A stretch of DNA of 64,000 nt from Jiella marina (GTDB lineage: Bacteria > Pseudomonadota > Alphaproteobacteria > Rhizobiales > Rhizobiaceae): NCBI RefSeq assembly GCF_024359545.1, contig NZ_JAKQZG010000004.1:186001-250000 (forward strand), in the 5' to 3' direction. Both the position numbers and the translations under genes were made by a program. The notes below the pieces were generated by a model. That model saw only the letters and a list, made by a program, of their open reading frames with translations, did no database searches and had not been told where the DNA came from. Below are positions 45,163 through 52,763 of this stretch, piece after piece; position 1 is the stretch's first letter, and the number at the start of each line of letters is the position of its first letter.

Positions 45163-45621
45163 ATGCCCATTCTCGATATCCGTTCGGCCACCTGGGCCGA
45201 CCTGTCGGCCATCGTCGCGATGCTGGCTGACGACATGCGCGGTCAGGCGCGTGAGGATGCGAGCCTGCCTCTCGATCTCGCCTACGAAAAGGCATTCGAG
45301 GTCGTCTCTGCCGATCCGAACCAGCTTCTGGTGGTGGCCCTGATCAAGAGCGAGATTGTCGGCACGTTGCAGATCACCTTCATTCCCGGCCTCAGCTACA
45401 AGGGCGCCTGGATCGGCCAGATCGAGGCGGTCCGCATTGCGTCGAAGCTGCGCGGCCTCGGCCATGGCAGCGAATTGATCCGCTGGGCCGTTGACGCTTG
45501 CCGGGATCGGGGTTGCCATCTCGTGCAGCTCTCGTCGAACGCGGAGCGGGTCGACAGCCACCGCTTTTATTCGAAGCTGGGCTTTGCCCAATCGCATCTC
45601 GGCTTCAAACTGGCGCTTTGA
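45163..45621 (+). CDS. GNAT family N-acetyltransferase
   Basis: A 152-residue GNAT. The N-terminus (IRSATWADLSAIVAMLADD), the central strand pair GAWIGQIEAVRIASKLRGLG with the acetyl-CoA-binding loop RGLGHGSELI, and the C-terminal NAERVDSHRFYSKLGFAQSH are all typical. The acetyl acceptor is unknown. It overlaps no neighbour and is convergent with the XRE regulator gene. Confidence 0.88.
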   Translation: MPILDIRSATWADLSAIVAMLADDMRGQAREDASLPLDLAYEKAFEVVSADPNQLLVVALIKSEIVGTLQITFIPGLSYKGAWIGQIEAVRIASKLRGLGHGSELIRWAVDACRDRGCHLVQLSSNAERVDSHRFYSKLGFAQSHLGFKLAL

Positions 45622-45651
45622 GTTTAGGTCGTCTGCAATCCGCCGATAGCG

Positions 45652-46536
45652 TCAGTCTCCGATCAATCCCTCGATGAAGCGCGGCGTGTGCTTGGCTTCG
45701 AAATCGGCCTCGCGCACCAGCCCGTCGAAATGCCGGGTGAGTTCGAGGACCTGCCGGCGCTCGCGGAAGATCATGTAGAAGCGCCCCACATAGACCGTCG
45801 CCTGCAAGGGGCCGAACACGGTGAGCGGCGCCGAGAACACCTTCTTGCGGTCGAAGAGATAGAGCCGGAGCGAAGGGTAGAGTTCCTCGGTGAGCCGGGC
45901 GAGGCGCTCCAGCTGTGCGCGCCGCTCGCTCGCGGGAAGACCGCGCCAGTATCCTTCGCCGGCTGCAAAGGCTTCCAGCGTGTCGAGCGGTACGGCAATC
46001 TCGTAATCGGTGTCGGGCGCGCGCAGATAAGCGAGGCGGTCGCGCATGTCGGCGATCGCCTGATCGGTGGTGCGGCCGACGAAGTCGCCATATTCGAACC
46101 GCAGCACCGATTCCAGTTTCAGCATGTCGGGCAGGGTCGCCGGGACGTGGCGGATCTTGTAGCCGCGCGCTTCCTCGTGCCAGCGGAAGATCGAGGCGTC
46201 CGAAGGCGCGCGGGCGGCCTCCTGCAGTCGGATCGCCGCCTCCAGCATGTCGGCGCTGCGCTCGTGCCGGTCGGTCAGGCCGAGGAGCCAGTCGCAGGAG
46301 ACGCCGAGGGCGGCCGCGCATTCGGCCGCGAACTGGGCGTTGGGCAGCCGCCCATCATCTGTCGAAAACACCAGCGAGACCGTGGAACGATCGACCCCCG
46401 CCGCGCGGGCGAGAGCGCTTTTCGACATGTCGGCGGCCTGCATCGCCCGGGCAAGACGGTCGCGAAACAGGCGGGATCGATCGCGCTTATCCATCATATC
46501 GTGATAAAAATCATCATCTGATTTGAATGTCTGCAT
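45652..46536 (-). CDS. XRE-type helix-turn-helix transcriptional regulator
   Basis: A 294-residue protein. An N-terminal XRE helix-turn-helix domain (residues about 22-82, with MSKSALARAAGVDRSTVSLV) is followed by a C-terminal domain of about 200 residues that I do not recognise. It contains HEEARGYKIRHVPATLPDML and a segment rich in Arg and Tyr near residue 230. The first ATG is used here; MMDKRDR, 14 residues in, is an alternative. The size suggests an effector-sensing or oligomerisation domain attached to the HTH. Confidence 0.88.
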   Translation of the reverse strand: MQTFKSDDDFYHDMMDKRDRSRLFRDRLARAMQAADMSKSALARAAGVDRSTVSLVFSTDDGRLPNAQFAAECAAALGVSCDWLLGLTDRHERSADMLEAAIRLQEAARAPSDASIFRWHEEARGYKIRHVPATLPDMLKLESVLRFEYGDFVGRTTDQAIADMRDRLAYLRAPDTDYEIAVPLDTLEAFAAGEGYWRGLPASERRAQLERLARLTEELYPSLRLYLFDRKKVFSAPLTVFGPLQATVYVGRFYMIFRERRQVLELTRHFDGLVREADFEAKHTPRFIEGLIGD

Positions 46537-46711
46537 TTTCGGATTTTTTCAAGAGAATTTTGGGAATCGCCGCGGGTCGCTCTTCGGCGTAGAGCGGTCC
46601 TGCGATCGCCTGGCACCCGCCGGCAGCCCATCGCATTCCTTCTTTCTACGAGAGATCGGGCCGCGCCTCTTCTCGGCGCGAGCCCGGCGGCACATTCGGA
46701 GTCTCTTCCCC

Positions 46712-46963
46712 ATGGAATCGCGCGTCAGAAGTCTGGCCAAAGCTCTGTCCTGGCAGTCGCTCGGCCTCGTCAGCACCTCGCTTCTGGGCTACGCCTTCAC
46801 CGGCTCTTTCCTCTCAGGCGGCGGATTGGCCCTGGCGTCCTGTGGCCTCGGATTTCTCACCTACATGCTGCACGAGCGCATCTGGGCGGGCATTCGATGG
46901 GGCATCGATAGCCTGAGCGGCGAGCGGCTTGAGACCGGAAACGCGACACAGGCGTCCAACTGA
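46712..46963 (+). CDS. DUF2061 family membrane protein
   Basis: An 83-residue protein with two hydrophobic segments (residues about 13-32 and 36-53). The conserved pattern RSLAKALSWQSLGLVSTSLL followed by YMLHERIWAGIRWG matches DUF2061. The open frame extends upstream, but family similarity begins at the ATG at 46712. Function is unknown. It belongs to a small group of independently transcribed genes between the XRE gene and the universal stress protein gene. Confidence 0.85.
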   Translation: MESRVRSLAKALSWQSLGLVSTSLLGYAFTGSFLSGGGLALASCGLGFLTYMLHERIWAGIRWGIDSLSGERLETGNATQASN

Positions 46964-47123
46964 AACTCCCCATCGGCTACGCCGAGCCTGAAGGCGGCTG
47001 CGAGCGTGCCAGCGCACCCGGTGCATATTTTGGTTGCCATCTACGAAACTGATGATAGCGTAAGCAATATTGATGGGTCGGCTAACCTTCTCGGCGTCGA
47101 CCGGCGCGATCGACGGGTGAGCC

Positions 47124-47555
47124 ATGGCAAACGAGCTTTTCATCGTCGCTTACGATGGCGTGGATCGGGACGTCGTCGATTATGCGGCCGTTCGCGCCAA
47201 GGCCAGCGGTGCCAGCCTCCACATTGTCCACGTCCTTCACTGGTCTCCCTACAGCTTTCTGACGCCGCAGGAACTGGAAGAACGCAAGATGCGGCGCCGT
47301 GAAGAGCTTGAACGTGCCAGAAGCACATTGCTCGATCCGCTGGTCGCGGAGCTGAAGGGCGGCGGTCTTTCGGTGGATTGCGAGATCCGTTTCGGTTCGC
47401 CGACGGAACTGATCCTGGAGGTCGCGAAGACCCGCCAGGCCTCGCTGATCTTCGTCGGCAGATCGGGCAAGTCCAGCATCGAGAACAAGATCTTCGGCAG
47501 CGTCACGCTGGGCCTTGCCCAGGCAGCGCCCGTTCCGACCGTGATCGTGCCCTGA
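47124..47555 (+). CDS. universal stress protein (UspA family)
   Basis: A 143-residue single-domain Usp. The N-terminus LFIVAYDGVDRDVVDYAAV starts the alpha/beta fold. The C-terminal ATP-loop region ASLIFVGRSGKSSIENKIFG followed by SVTLGLAQAAPVPTVIVP carries a G-x2-G-x9-G(S/T)-like pattern, so nucleotide binding is possible. It is monocistronic and lies 72 bp before the symporter gene in the same direction. Confidence 0.93.
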   Translation: MANELFIVAYDGVDRDVVDYAAVRAKASGASLHIVHVLHWSPYSFLTPQELEERKMRRREELERARSTLLDPLVAELKGGGLSVDCEIRFGSPTELILEVAKTRQASLIFVGRSGKSSIENKIFGSVTLGLAQAAPVPTVIVP

Positions 47556-47627
47556 GCGGGGACCGCCACCCGGAATCTGAATTTTCCGATCCTGTTTTAT
47601 CAGAGTTTTCGTCCAGGGGACCCGTCC

Positions 47628-49229
47628 ATGCGATTTAGAGCAGCCTTCCTCCTCCCGGCCCTGATGACGACAGCCCACGCCCTGCCGGCCTGGGCACAGG
47701 AGGCGGAGGAAGGCGGCGGAGCCTCGATCGATCAGTGGATCGATTCCATCGTCGCGCCGGTGACGAGCCCCTTCGTCAACTTCATCTTCGCCTCGCTGCC
47801 GGGGACGAACCTGCCATGGATCGTGCTCTGGCTGATCACCGCGGCGGTGATCTTCACCTTCTATTTCGGCTTCGTTCAGTTCCGCATGGTGCCGCACGCG
47901 ATCCAGCTCGTGCGCGGCCACTACACCTCGCCTGATGCGGCGGGGGAGGTCACGCATTTTCAGGCCCTGGCGACGGCGGTTTCCGGCACGGTGGGGCTCG
48001 GAAACATTGCCGGCGTCGGCGTGGCGATCGCCGTGGGCGGACCGGGCGCGACCTTCTGGATGATCCTGTCCGGCCTCTTCGGCATGGCCTCCAAATTCAC
48101 CGAATGTACGCTTGGCGTGAAATATCGCGAGGAACACCCTGACGGGCGGGTCTCCGGCGGACCGATGCATTACCTTAAAAAAGGCATGGCCGAGATCGGC
48201 AAGCCGGGCCTCGGCAAGGGGCTGGCGATCGGCTTTGCGATCTGCTGCGTCCTCGCCTCCTGGGGCGGCGGCAACATGTTCCAGGCGAACCAGGCCCACG
48301 CCCAGCTCGTCGTCATCACCGGCGGCGAGGAGAGCTTTCTCAACGGCCGCGGCTGGATCACCGGCGTGATCATGGCAGCGATCGTGTTTCTCGTCATCAT
48401 CGGCGGCATCAAGTCGATCGCTCGGGTGACGGAAAAGCTCGTGCCCTTCATGGGCATCCTCTATCTTCTCGCGGCGCTGATCGTCATCATCGCCAATATC
48501 GACCATGTCGGGGCAGCCTTCGCTGAGATCTTCGAAGGCGCCTTCACCGGCCTCGGCGTCGCCGGCGGCTTGATCGGCGCACTGATCCAGGGGTTGAGAC
48601 GCGCGACCTTCTCCAACGAAGCCGGCATCGGCTCGGCCGCGATCGCGCACTCCGCCGTGCAGACCAAGCACCCCGTCACGGAAGGTTTCGTCTCCATGTT
48701 GGAGCCTTTCATCGACACGGTGGTCATCTGTACGGCGACGGCGCTCGTCATCACCATCTCCGGCGTCCTGCAGCAGGATCCGACGACCGGTCTCTATGTC
48801 TGGGACGAGGCGGCCGGACGCATTGCAACGGAAGGCGGTCTGACCGGCGTCGAACTGACCTCGGCAGCCTTCGGGTCGCGGATCAGCTGGTTTCCTTATG
48901 TCCTGGCGGTCGCCGTCGTCCTCTTCGCCTTCTCGACCATGATCTCCTGGTCCTATTACGGGCTGAAGGCGTGGCTTTTCCTCTTCGGCGACAACCCGTC
49001 GTCCGAACTCTTCTTCAAGCTTCTGTTCTGCTTCTTCGTGATCGTCGGTGCTGCGATCAGCCTGGGTTCGGTGCTCGACTTCTCCGACGCCTCGCTCTTT
49101 GCCATGGCGATCTTCAACATCATCGGCTGCTATTTCCTGATGCCGATCGTGAAGCGGGAGATGACGAGCTACGTGTCGAAGCTCAGAAGCGGCGCGATCC
49201 CGAAATATGTCGGCGAACAGCCGGCGTGA
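47628..49229 (+). CDS. AGCS family Na+:alanine/glycine symporter
   Basis: A 533-residue transporter with about eleven membrane segments. The signature FQALATAVSGTVGLGNIAGV (residues about 110-129) and the downstream RATFSNEAGIGSAAIAHSAV are hallmarks of AGCS amino-acid:cation symporters. An N-terminal signal-like segment (MRFRAAFLLPALMTTAHALP) precedes TM1, longer than in E. coli homologues. It imports small neutral amino acids with sodium; the exact substrate is not assignable. It is convergent with the phosphatase gene. Confidence 0.95.
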   Translation: MRFRAAFLLPALMTTAHALPAWAQEAEEGGGASIDQWIDSIVAPVTSPFVNFIFASLPGTNLPWIVLWLITAAVIFTFYFGFVQFRMVPHAIQLVRGHYTSPDAAGEVTHFQALATAVSGTVGLGNIAGVGVAIAVGGPGATFWMILSGLFGMASKFTECTLGVKYREEHPDGRVSGGPMHYLKKGMAEIGKPGLGKGLAIGFAICCVLASWGGGNMFQANQAHAQLVVITGGEESFLNGRGWITGVIMAAIVFLVIIGGIKSIARVTEKLVPFMGILYLLAALIVIIANIDHVGAAFAEIFEGAFTGLGVAGGLIGALIQGLRRATFSNEAGIGSAAIAHSAVQTKHPVTEGFVSMLEPFIDTVVICTATALVITISGVLQQDPTTGLYVWDEAAGRIATEGGLTGVELTSAAFGSRISWFPYVLAVAVVLFAFSTMISWSYYGLKAWLFLFGDNPSSELFFKLLFCFFVIVGAAISLGSVLDFSDASLFAMAIFNIIGCYFLMPIVKREMTSYVSKLRSGAIPKYVGEQPA

Positions 49230-49269
49230 CCGGGTGATGTCTCGAGACGTGCGTCTGTCCAGACCCGGT
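49229..49269. terminator. candidate hairpin between symporter and phosphatase genes
   Basis: ACCGGGT and ACCCGGT (7 bp, outer stem) enclose the self-complementary GTCTCGAGAC, giving a branched structure between two convergent stops. No T-tract is present, so termination is uncertain. Confidence 0.35.
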
Positions 49270-49298
49270 GAGAGCATCGGCGTTGTGAGATGCGCGGC

Positions 49299-49868
49299 TC
49301 AGGAGTCGTGATAGCCGAGCGACGGTTCCAGGCGCTCGAAGGTCGCGTCCATCGGGGCGGCGGGAAAGAAGGGCAGGCCGAAATGGCCGTAGACGATCGA
49401 GAGCTGTCCTTCCGCCGTCTCTTCATCCGCGTGGTGCCGATGGGCGAGATAGAGGGCGGCCGCGAGGCCTGATCGATCCGACCCGGACATGCAATGGATC
49501 AGGATCGGTGTCCTGGCTTCGTCCAGGGTTTCGAAATAGGAGGCGATCTCTTCGTCATCGAGTTCCTTGCTCGCCGACCACGAGAAATTGACGAGTTCGA
49601 TGCCGTTCGCCTCGGCAATAGCGCTTTCCGCCCGCCACCAATCACGGTCCGGATGCTCACCGCGCAGATTGATGATCGTCTTTATGCCCTCGCTCTTCAC
49701 GAGGGTTTCCAGCGATCCTGCGCTCAGGGTGCCCGATCGGTAGAGTTCCCCGGCCACCACCTGGTGGATGTTTCCTGTGAGGTGTTCCACCCCCAGATAG
49801 GCACCTCCGCAAACAACCAGCGCCGTTGCAGATAGCGCGATGTTCCGCAAGCCTCGCTTGAGCGTCAT
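49299..49868 (-). CDS. exported/membrane-anchored dual-specificity protein phosphatase
   Basis: A 189-residue phosphatase of the Cys-x5-Arg superfamily. The active-site loop HCMSGSDRSG (residues about 135-144) and the upstream general-acid region (WSASKELDDEE) are present, and KTIINLRGEHPDRDWW near residue 65 is the Siw14/DSP-type element. An N-terminal hydrophobic segment (residues about 10-27) means it is either anchored in the inner membrane or exported. The ATG at 49868 has AGGGAGA upstream. The substrate may be a phosphoprotein or inositol phosphate. Confidence 0.85.
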   Translation of the reverse strand: MTLKRGLRNIALSATALVVCGGAYLGVEHLTGNIHQVVAGELYRSGTLSAGSLETLVKSEGIKTIINLRGEHPDRDWWRAESAIAEANGIELVNFSWSASKELDDEEIASYFETLDEARTPILIHCMSGSDRSGLAAALYLAHRHHADEETAEGQLSIVYGHFGLPFFPAAPMDATFERLEPSLGYHDS

Positions 49869-50072
49869 CCGCGTCTCCCTTTGGCCAGGCAGAAGCGGCG
49901 GACGCGCCAATCTGTCAAGTGATGCTTTCGTCATGTATTGCGCCGGTGGTGACGCCTTTCTGCTTTCTTGGCGAGGCCCTGGAGCCTATATGGTCGGCCG
50001 TAATGCGCGATGTTGCCGCGACACGGGCGCGATCGCGATCGAAAACATGCGAAAGAGTCTTCAGGAGGCAGG

Positions 50073-50585
50073 ATGGCCCTCACATCGGTGGCCGAAACGG
50101 AAGCGCTGCTGCGCGAGCGAATGGTGCCGCTCGCCGATTATCGGGCGCATCTGGAGGGCGAACCCTTTCTTTCGCCCTGGCTCACCGTCGATCAGACCAT
50201 GATCGATCGTTTCGCGGTTGCGACACACGACCATCAATTCATCCATGTCGAGCCGGATCGCGCCAGGGCGGAAACGCCCTATGGCGGCACGATCGCTCAC
50301 GGCTTCCTGACGCTCTCGCTTCTCTCAACCCTCGCCTATGAAGCGATTCCAGGTGTCGAAGGAACCCGGATGGGCATGAATTACGGGTTCGACAAGGTCC
50401 GGTTCCTCAACCCGGTGAAGGCGGGCACGAGAGTACGCGGACGGTTCACGATGGTCGGGCTGACCGAGCGTGCCGTCAGCCTGCAGACCGCCTGGGACGT
50501 CGCAGTGGAAATCGAGCGCGCCGTCAAGCCCGCCCTCACGGCCCATTGGATCACGCTGACGGTGATGACGCCGCCAGACGTTTGA
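50073..50585 (+). CDS. MaoC family dehydratase
   Basis: A 170-residue hotdog-fold hydratase. The catalytic pair lies in FAVATHDHQFIHVEPDRA (Asp/His dyad, residues about 48-65), and GGTIAHGFLTLSLL follows. It probably hydrates an enoyl-CoA or acyl thioester. AGGAGG precedes the ATG at 50073, so the open frame upstream is ignored. It is monocistronic and convergent with the small lipoprotein gene (17-bp gap). Confidence 0.93.
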   Translation: MALTSVAETEALLRERMVPLADYRAHLEGEPFLSPWLTVDQTMIDRFAVATHDHQFIHVEPDRARAETPYGGTIAHGFLTLSLLSTLAYEAIPGVEGTRMGMNYGFDKVRFLNPVKAGTRVRGRFTMVGLTERAVSLQTAWDVAVEIERAVKPALTAHWITLTVMTPPDV

Positions 50586-50602
50586 TCGCGCGGAGGCCTC
50601 CG

Positions 50603-50854
50603 TCAGTCTTCCGGATCCACCGTGCCGGCGGGATCGTCTGTGGTCTCCGAGGCGGAGTCTCCGGCATCGAACGGTGACTGGGCGGAATTTTCGGGCAGAT
50701 CGTCCTGACCGGCCGTGGATGAGCCGGTGCCACCGGTCGGCCCGTCGCCGCTCCCGACCTCGTCACGCTCCACCTCGCCGTCGCAGGCCGCAAGGCCGAC
50801 CGGAGCGGTAAGGAGAAGGGTGGCAAACAGAGCGGCTGTCGTTTTGCTGGGCAT
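50603..50854 (-). CDS. small predicted lipoprotein
   Basis: An 83-residue protein from the ATG at 50854 (MPSKTTAAL). The signal peptide ends in the lipobox-like LAAC (residues about 21-24), so lipidation at that Cys is predicted. The mature part is short, acidic and Gly/Ser/Asp-rich, hence probably disordered. AGAGGAA lies upstream. No family is recognised. Confidence 0.6.
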   Translation of the reverse strand: MPSKTTAALFATLLLTAPVGLAACDGEVERDEVGSGDGPTGGTGSSTAGQDDLPENSAQSPFDAGDSASETTDDPAGTVDPED

Positions 50855-51278
50855 TTCATTTTCCTCTGATGATCGTGTCCTCTCGGGGCACATGGTCTGG
50901 AGGAATCCGCTCACGCACTCGGAGTTGCTCGCAAACTTCTCAGCCGCCTCGGCAAAATTGCCGCAGGCAAGGGGCGACCAGGTCGGGGACCATGACGGTG
51001 ACGTGGCGCGATCAGTGCGGTTGAGGTCAATCGTTCGGCAAATGGCGATTTTTTAGTCGAGTGATCAAAAAACAGTCATTTCGGACGCTTTTCTCGCAGT
51101 GACTGGCTTGCAGATTTCATCCCGCTAGCATGCCGCTGCGTCGGGTTTTCGCCTTTCCCTGCCGCATTGAGAGTGGAGCGAGCCTCGCGATCGGTCTCTG
51201 GAAGGGCGTCTTGGCACAGGCTTTGCTCCCGTTGGTTCGGGCCCGGGCAATCCGGGGTAAACCGACTGGAGAGACGAT
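50855..51278. other. intergenic region upstream of urtA
   Basis: About 420 bp without a gene. It contains the sigma-54 promoter at 51212-51227, an AT-rich patch near 51030-51090 and an inverted repeat TTGCC-GCA-GGCAA at 50958-50970. No clear NtrC palindrome was located by eye. Confidence 0.6.
51212..51227 (+). promoter_or_regulatory. sigma-54 promoter of urtABCDE
   Basis: TGGCACAGGCTTTGCT has the -24 GG and -12 GC elements exactly 10 nt apart and agrees with the TGGCAC-N5-TTGCT consensus at every conserved position. It lies 52 bp before the urtA start. The site implies control by RpoN with an enhancer-binding protein, most likely NtrC under nitrogen limitation. Confidence 0.85.
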
Positions 51279-52598
51279 ATGAAATCAGCCGTTACTTGGA
51301 TGCAGCGGACAGCCGCCGCGGCCGCGATGGTCGTGATGGGTGTCACGGGAGCGAGCGCGCAGGAGCCGAGTGGCGAACCGATCAAGGTCGGCATCCTTCA
51401 TTCCCTGTCCGGCACCATGGCGATCTCCGAGACGACGCTCAAGGACGCCATGCTGATGCTGATCGAGGAGCAGAACAAGAAGGGCGGCGTGCTTGGCCGG
51501 CCGCTCGAGCCGGTCGTCGTCGACCCGGCCTCCGACTGGCCGCTGTTTGCCGAAAAGGCCCGCGAGCTGATCAGCCAGGAAGAGGTCGCTGTGGTCTTCG
51601 GCTGCTGGACCTCGGTGTCGCGCAAGTCCGTGCTGCCGGTGTTCAAGGAGCTGAACTCGATCCTCTTCTACCCGGTCCAGTACGAAGGCGAGGAGTCCGA
51701 GCGCAACGTCTTCTACACCGGGGCCGCCCCGAACCAGCAGGCGATCCCCGCCGTCGACTATCTGATCGACGAAGGCGTGGAGCGCTGGGTGCTCGAAGGC
51801 ACCGACTACGTCTATCCGCGCACGACCAACAAGATCCTCGAGCAGTATCTCAAGGACAAGGGCGTCGCCGACGAGGACATCATCATCAACTACACGCCCT
51901 TCGGCTTCTCCGACTGGCAGACCGAAGTCTCCCGCATCAAGGAGTTCGGCTCCACCGGCAAGAAGACCGCCGTTGTCTCCACGATCAATGGTGACGCGAA
52001 CGTGCCGTTCTACAAGGAGCTCGGCAATCAGGGCATCGAGGCCACGGACATCCCGGTCGTCGCCTTCTCGGTCGGTGAGGAAGAGCTGGCCGGTATCGAC
52101 ACCGCGCCGTTGGTCGGTCATCTCGCGGCCTGGAACTACTTCATGTCCGTCGATACGCCGGAGAACGAGGACTTCATCGCCAAGTGGCACGAGTTCATCG
52201 GCAATGAGGACCGCGTCACCAACGATCCGATGGAAGCCCATTACATCGGCTTCAACATGTGGGTGAAGGCGGTCGAGGAGGCCGGCACCACCGATCCCGA
52301 CGAAGTCATCGCCGCGCTGCCGGGCACCGAGGTTCCGAACCTCACGGGCGGCACCTCCGTGATGCTTCCGAACCATCACATCACCAAGCCGGTCCTGATC
52401 GGCGAGATCAACGACGAGGGCCAGTTCGACGTGGTCTCCGAGACCGAGGATCTGGTGCCGGGCGACGCCTGGTCGGATTTCCTGCCGGAATCGGCGAAGC
52501 TCAAGGCCGACTGGGTCGAGCTGAAATGCGGCAATTACGACACAGAGGCCGAAAAGTGCCTGGGTGATACCGCCATGGCGGAAGAGGCCGCCAACTGA
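51279..52598 (+). CDS. urtA: urea ABC transporter substrate-binding protein
   Basis: Periplasmic urea-binding protein of the UrtABCDE high-affinity importer, 439 residues. The signal peptide ends near ASAQ, and the mature protein begins EPIKVGILHSLSGTMAISET, which is diagnostic for UrtA. Further family segments are DWPLFAEKARELISQEEVAV, VFGCWTSVSRKSVLPVFKE and HIGFNMW-like HYIGFNMWVKAVEEAG. It is the first gene of the operon and has a sigma-54 promoter 52 bp upstream. A strong hairpin follows the stop. Confidence 0.97.
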   Translation: MKSAVTWMQRTAAAAAMVVMGVTGASAQEPSGEPIKVGILHSLSGTMAISETTLKDAMLMLIEEQNKKGGVLGRPLEPVVVDPASDWPLFAEKARELISQEEVAVVFGCWTSVSRKSVLPVFKELNSILFYPVQYEGEESERNVFYTGAAPNQQAIPAVDYLIDEGVERWVLEGTDYVYPRTTNKILEQYLKDKGVADEDIIINYTPFGFSDWQTEVSRIKEFGSTGKKTAVVSTINGDANVPFYKELGNQGIEATDIPVVAFSVGEEELAGIDTAPLVGHLAAWNYFMSVDTPENEDFIAKWHEFIGNEDRVTNDPMEAHYIGFNMWVKAVEEAGTTDPDEVIAALPGTEVPNLTGGTSVMLPNHHITKPVLIGEINDEGQFDVVSETEDLVPGDAWSDFLPESAKLKADWVELKCGNYDTEAEKCLGDTAMAEEAAN

Positions 52599-52675
52599 AG
52601 AACTGCTGCGGGAAGCAGCCGGTAACACGCCTGCCTGCTCCTGCCGAACCTGACTATCCTGCCTCCCAAGCAGAG

Positions 52676-52707
52676 CCGGCGGGGCGGCCTTCGGGCCGCC
52701 CCGCCGG
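52676..52707 (+). terminator. perfect UUCG-loop hairpin between urtA and urtB
   Basis: CCGGCGGGGCGGCC and GGCCGCCCCGCCGG form a perfect 14-bp stem closed by a TTCG tetraloop, 78 bp after the urtA stop. No T-tract follows. It probably works as a partial terminator or RNA-stability barrier, keeping UrtA more abundant than the downstream membrane and ATPase subunits. Confidence 0.8.
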
Positions 52708-52763
52708 AGACGAGATAAGGCCGGAGCTTCGGCCTTTGCCGATACGTCCGAGATGAAAGCCAC

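Noticed and set aside
47082-49277. 731-aa minus-strand ORF opposite the AGCS symporter
   Set aside because: Antisense shadow. The plus-strand frame has clear symporter motifs and the minus frame is Asp/Arg/His-rich without domains.
51102-51120. TGGCTTGCAG as a second sigma-54 promoter upstream of urtA
   Set aside because: No GC follows at the required 10-nt spacing from GG. The site at 51212 fits fully instead.
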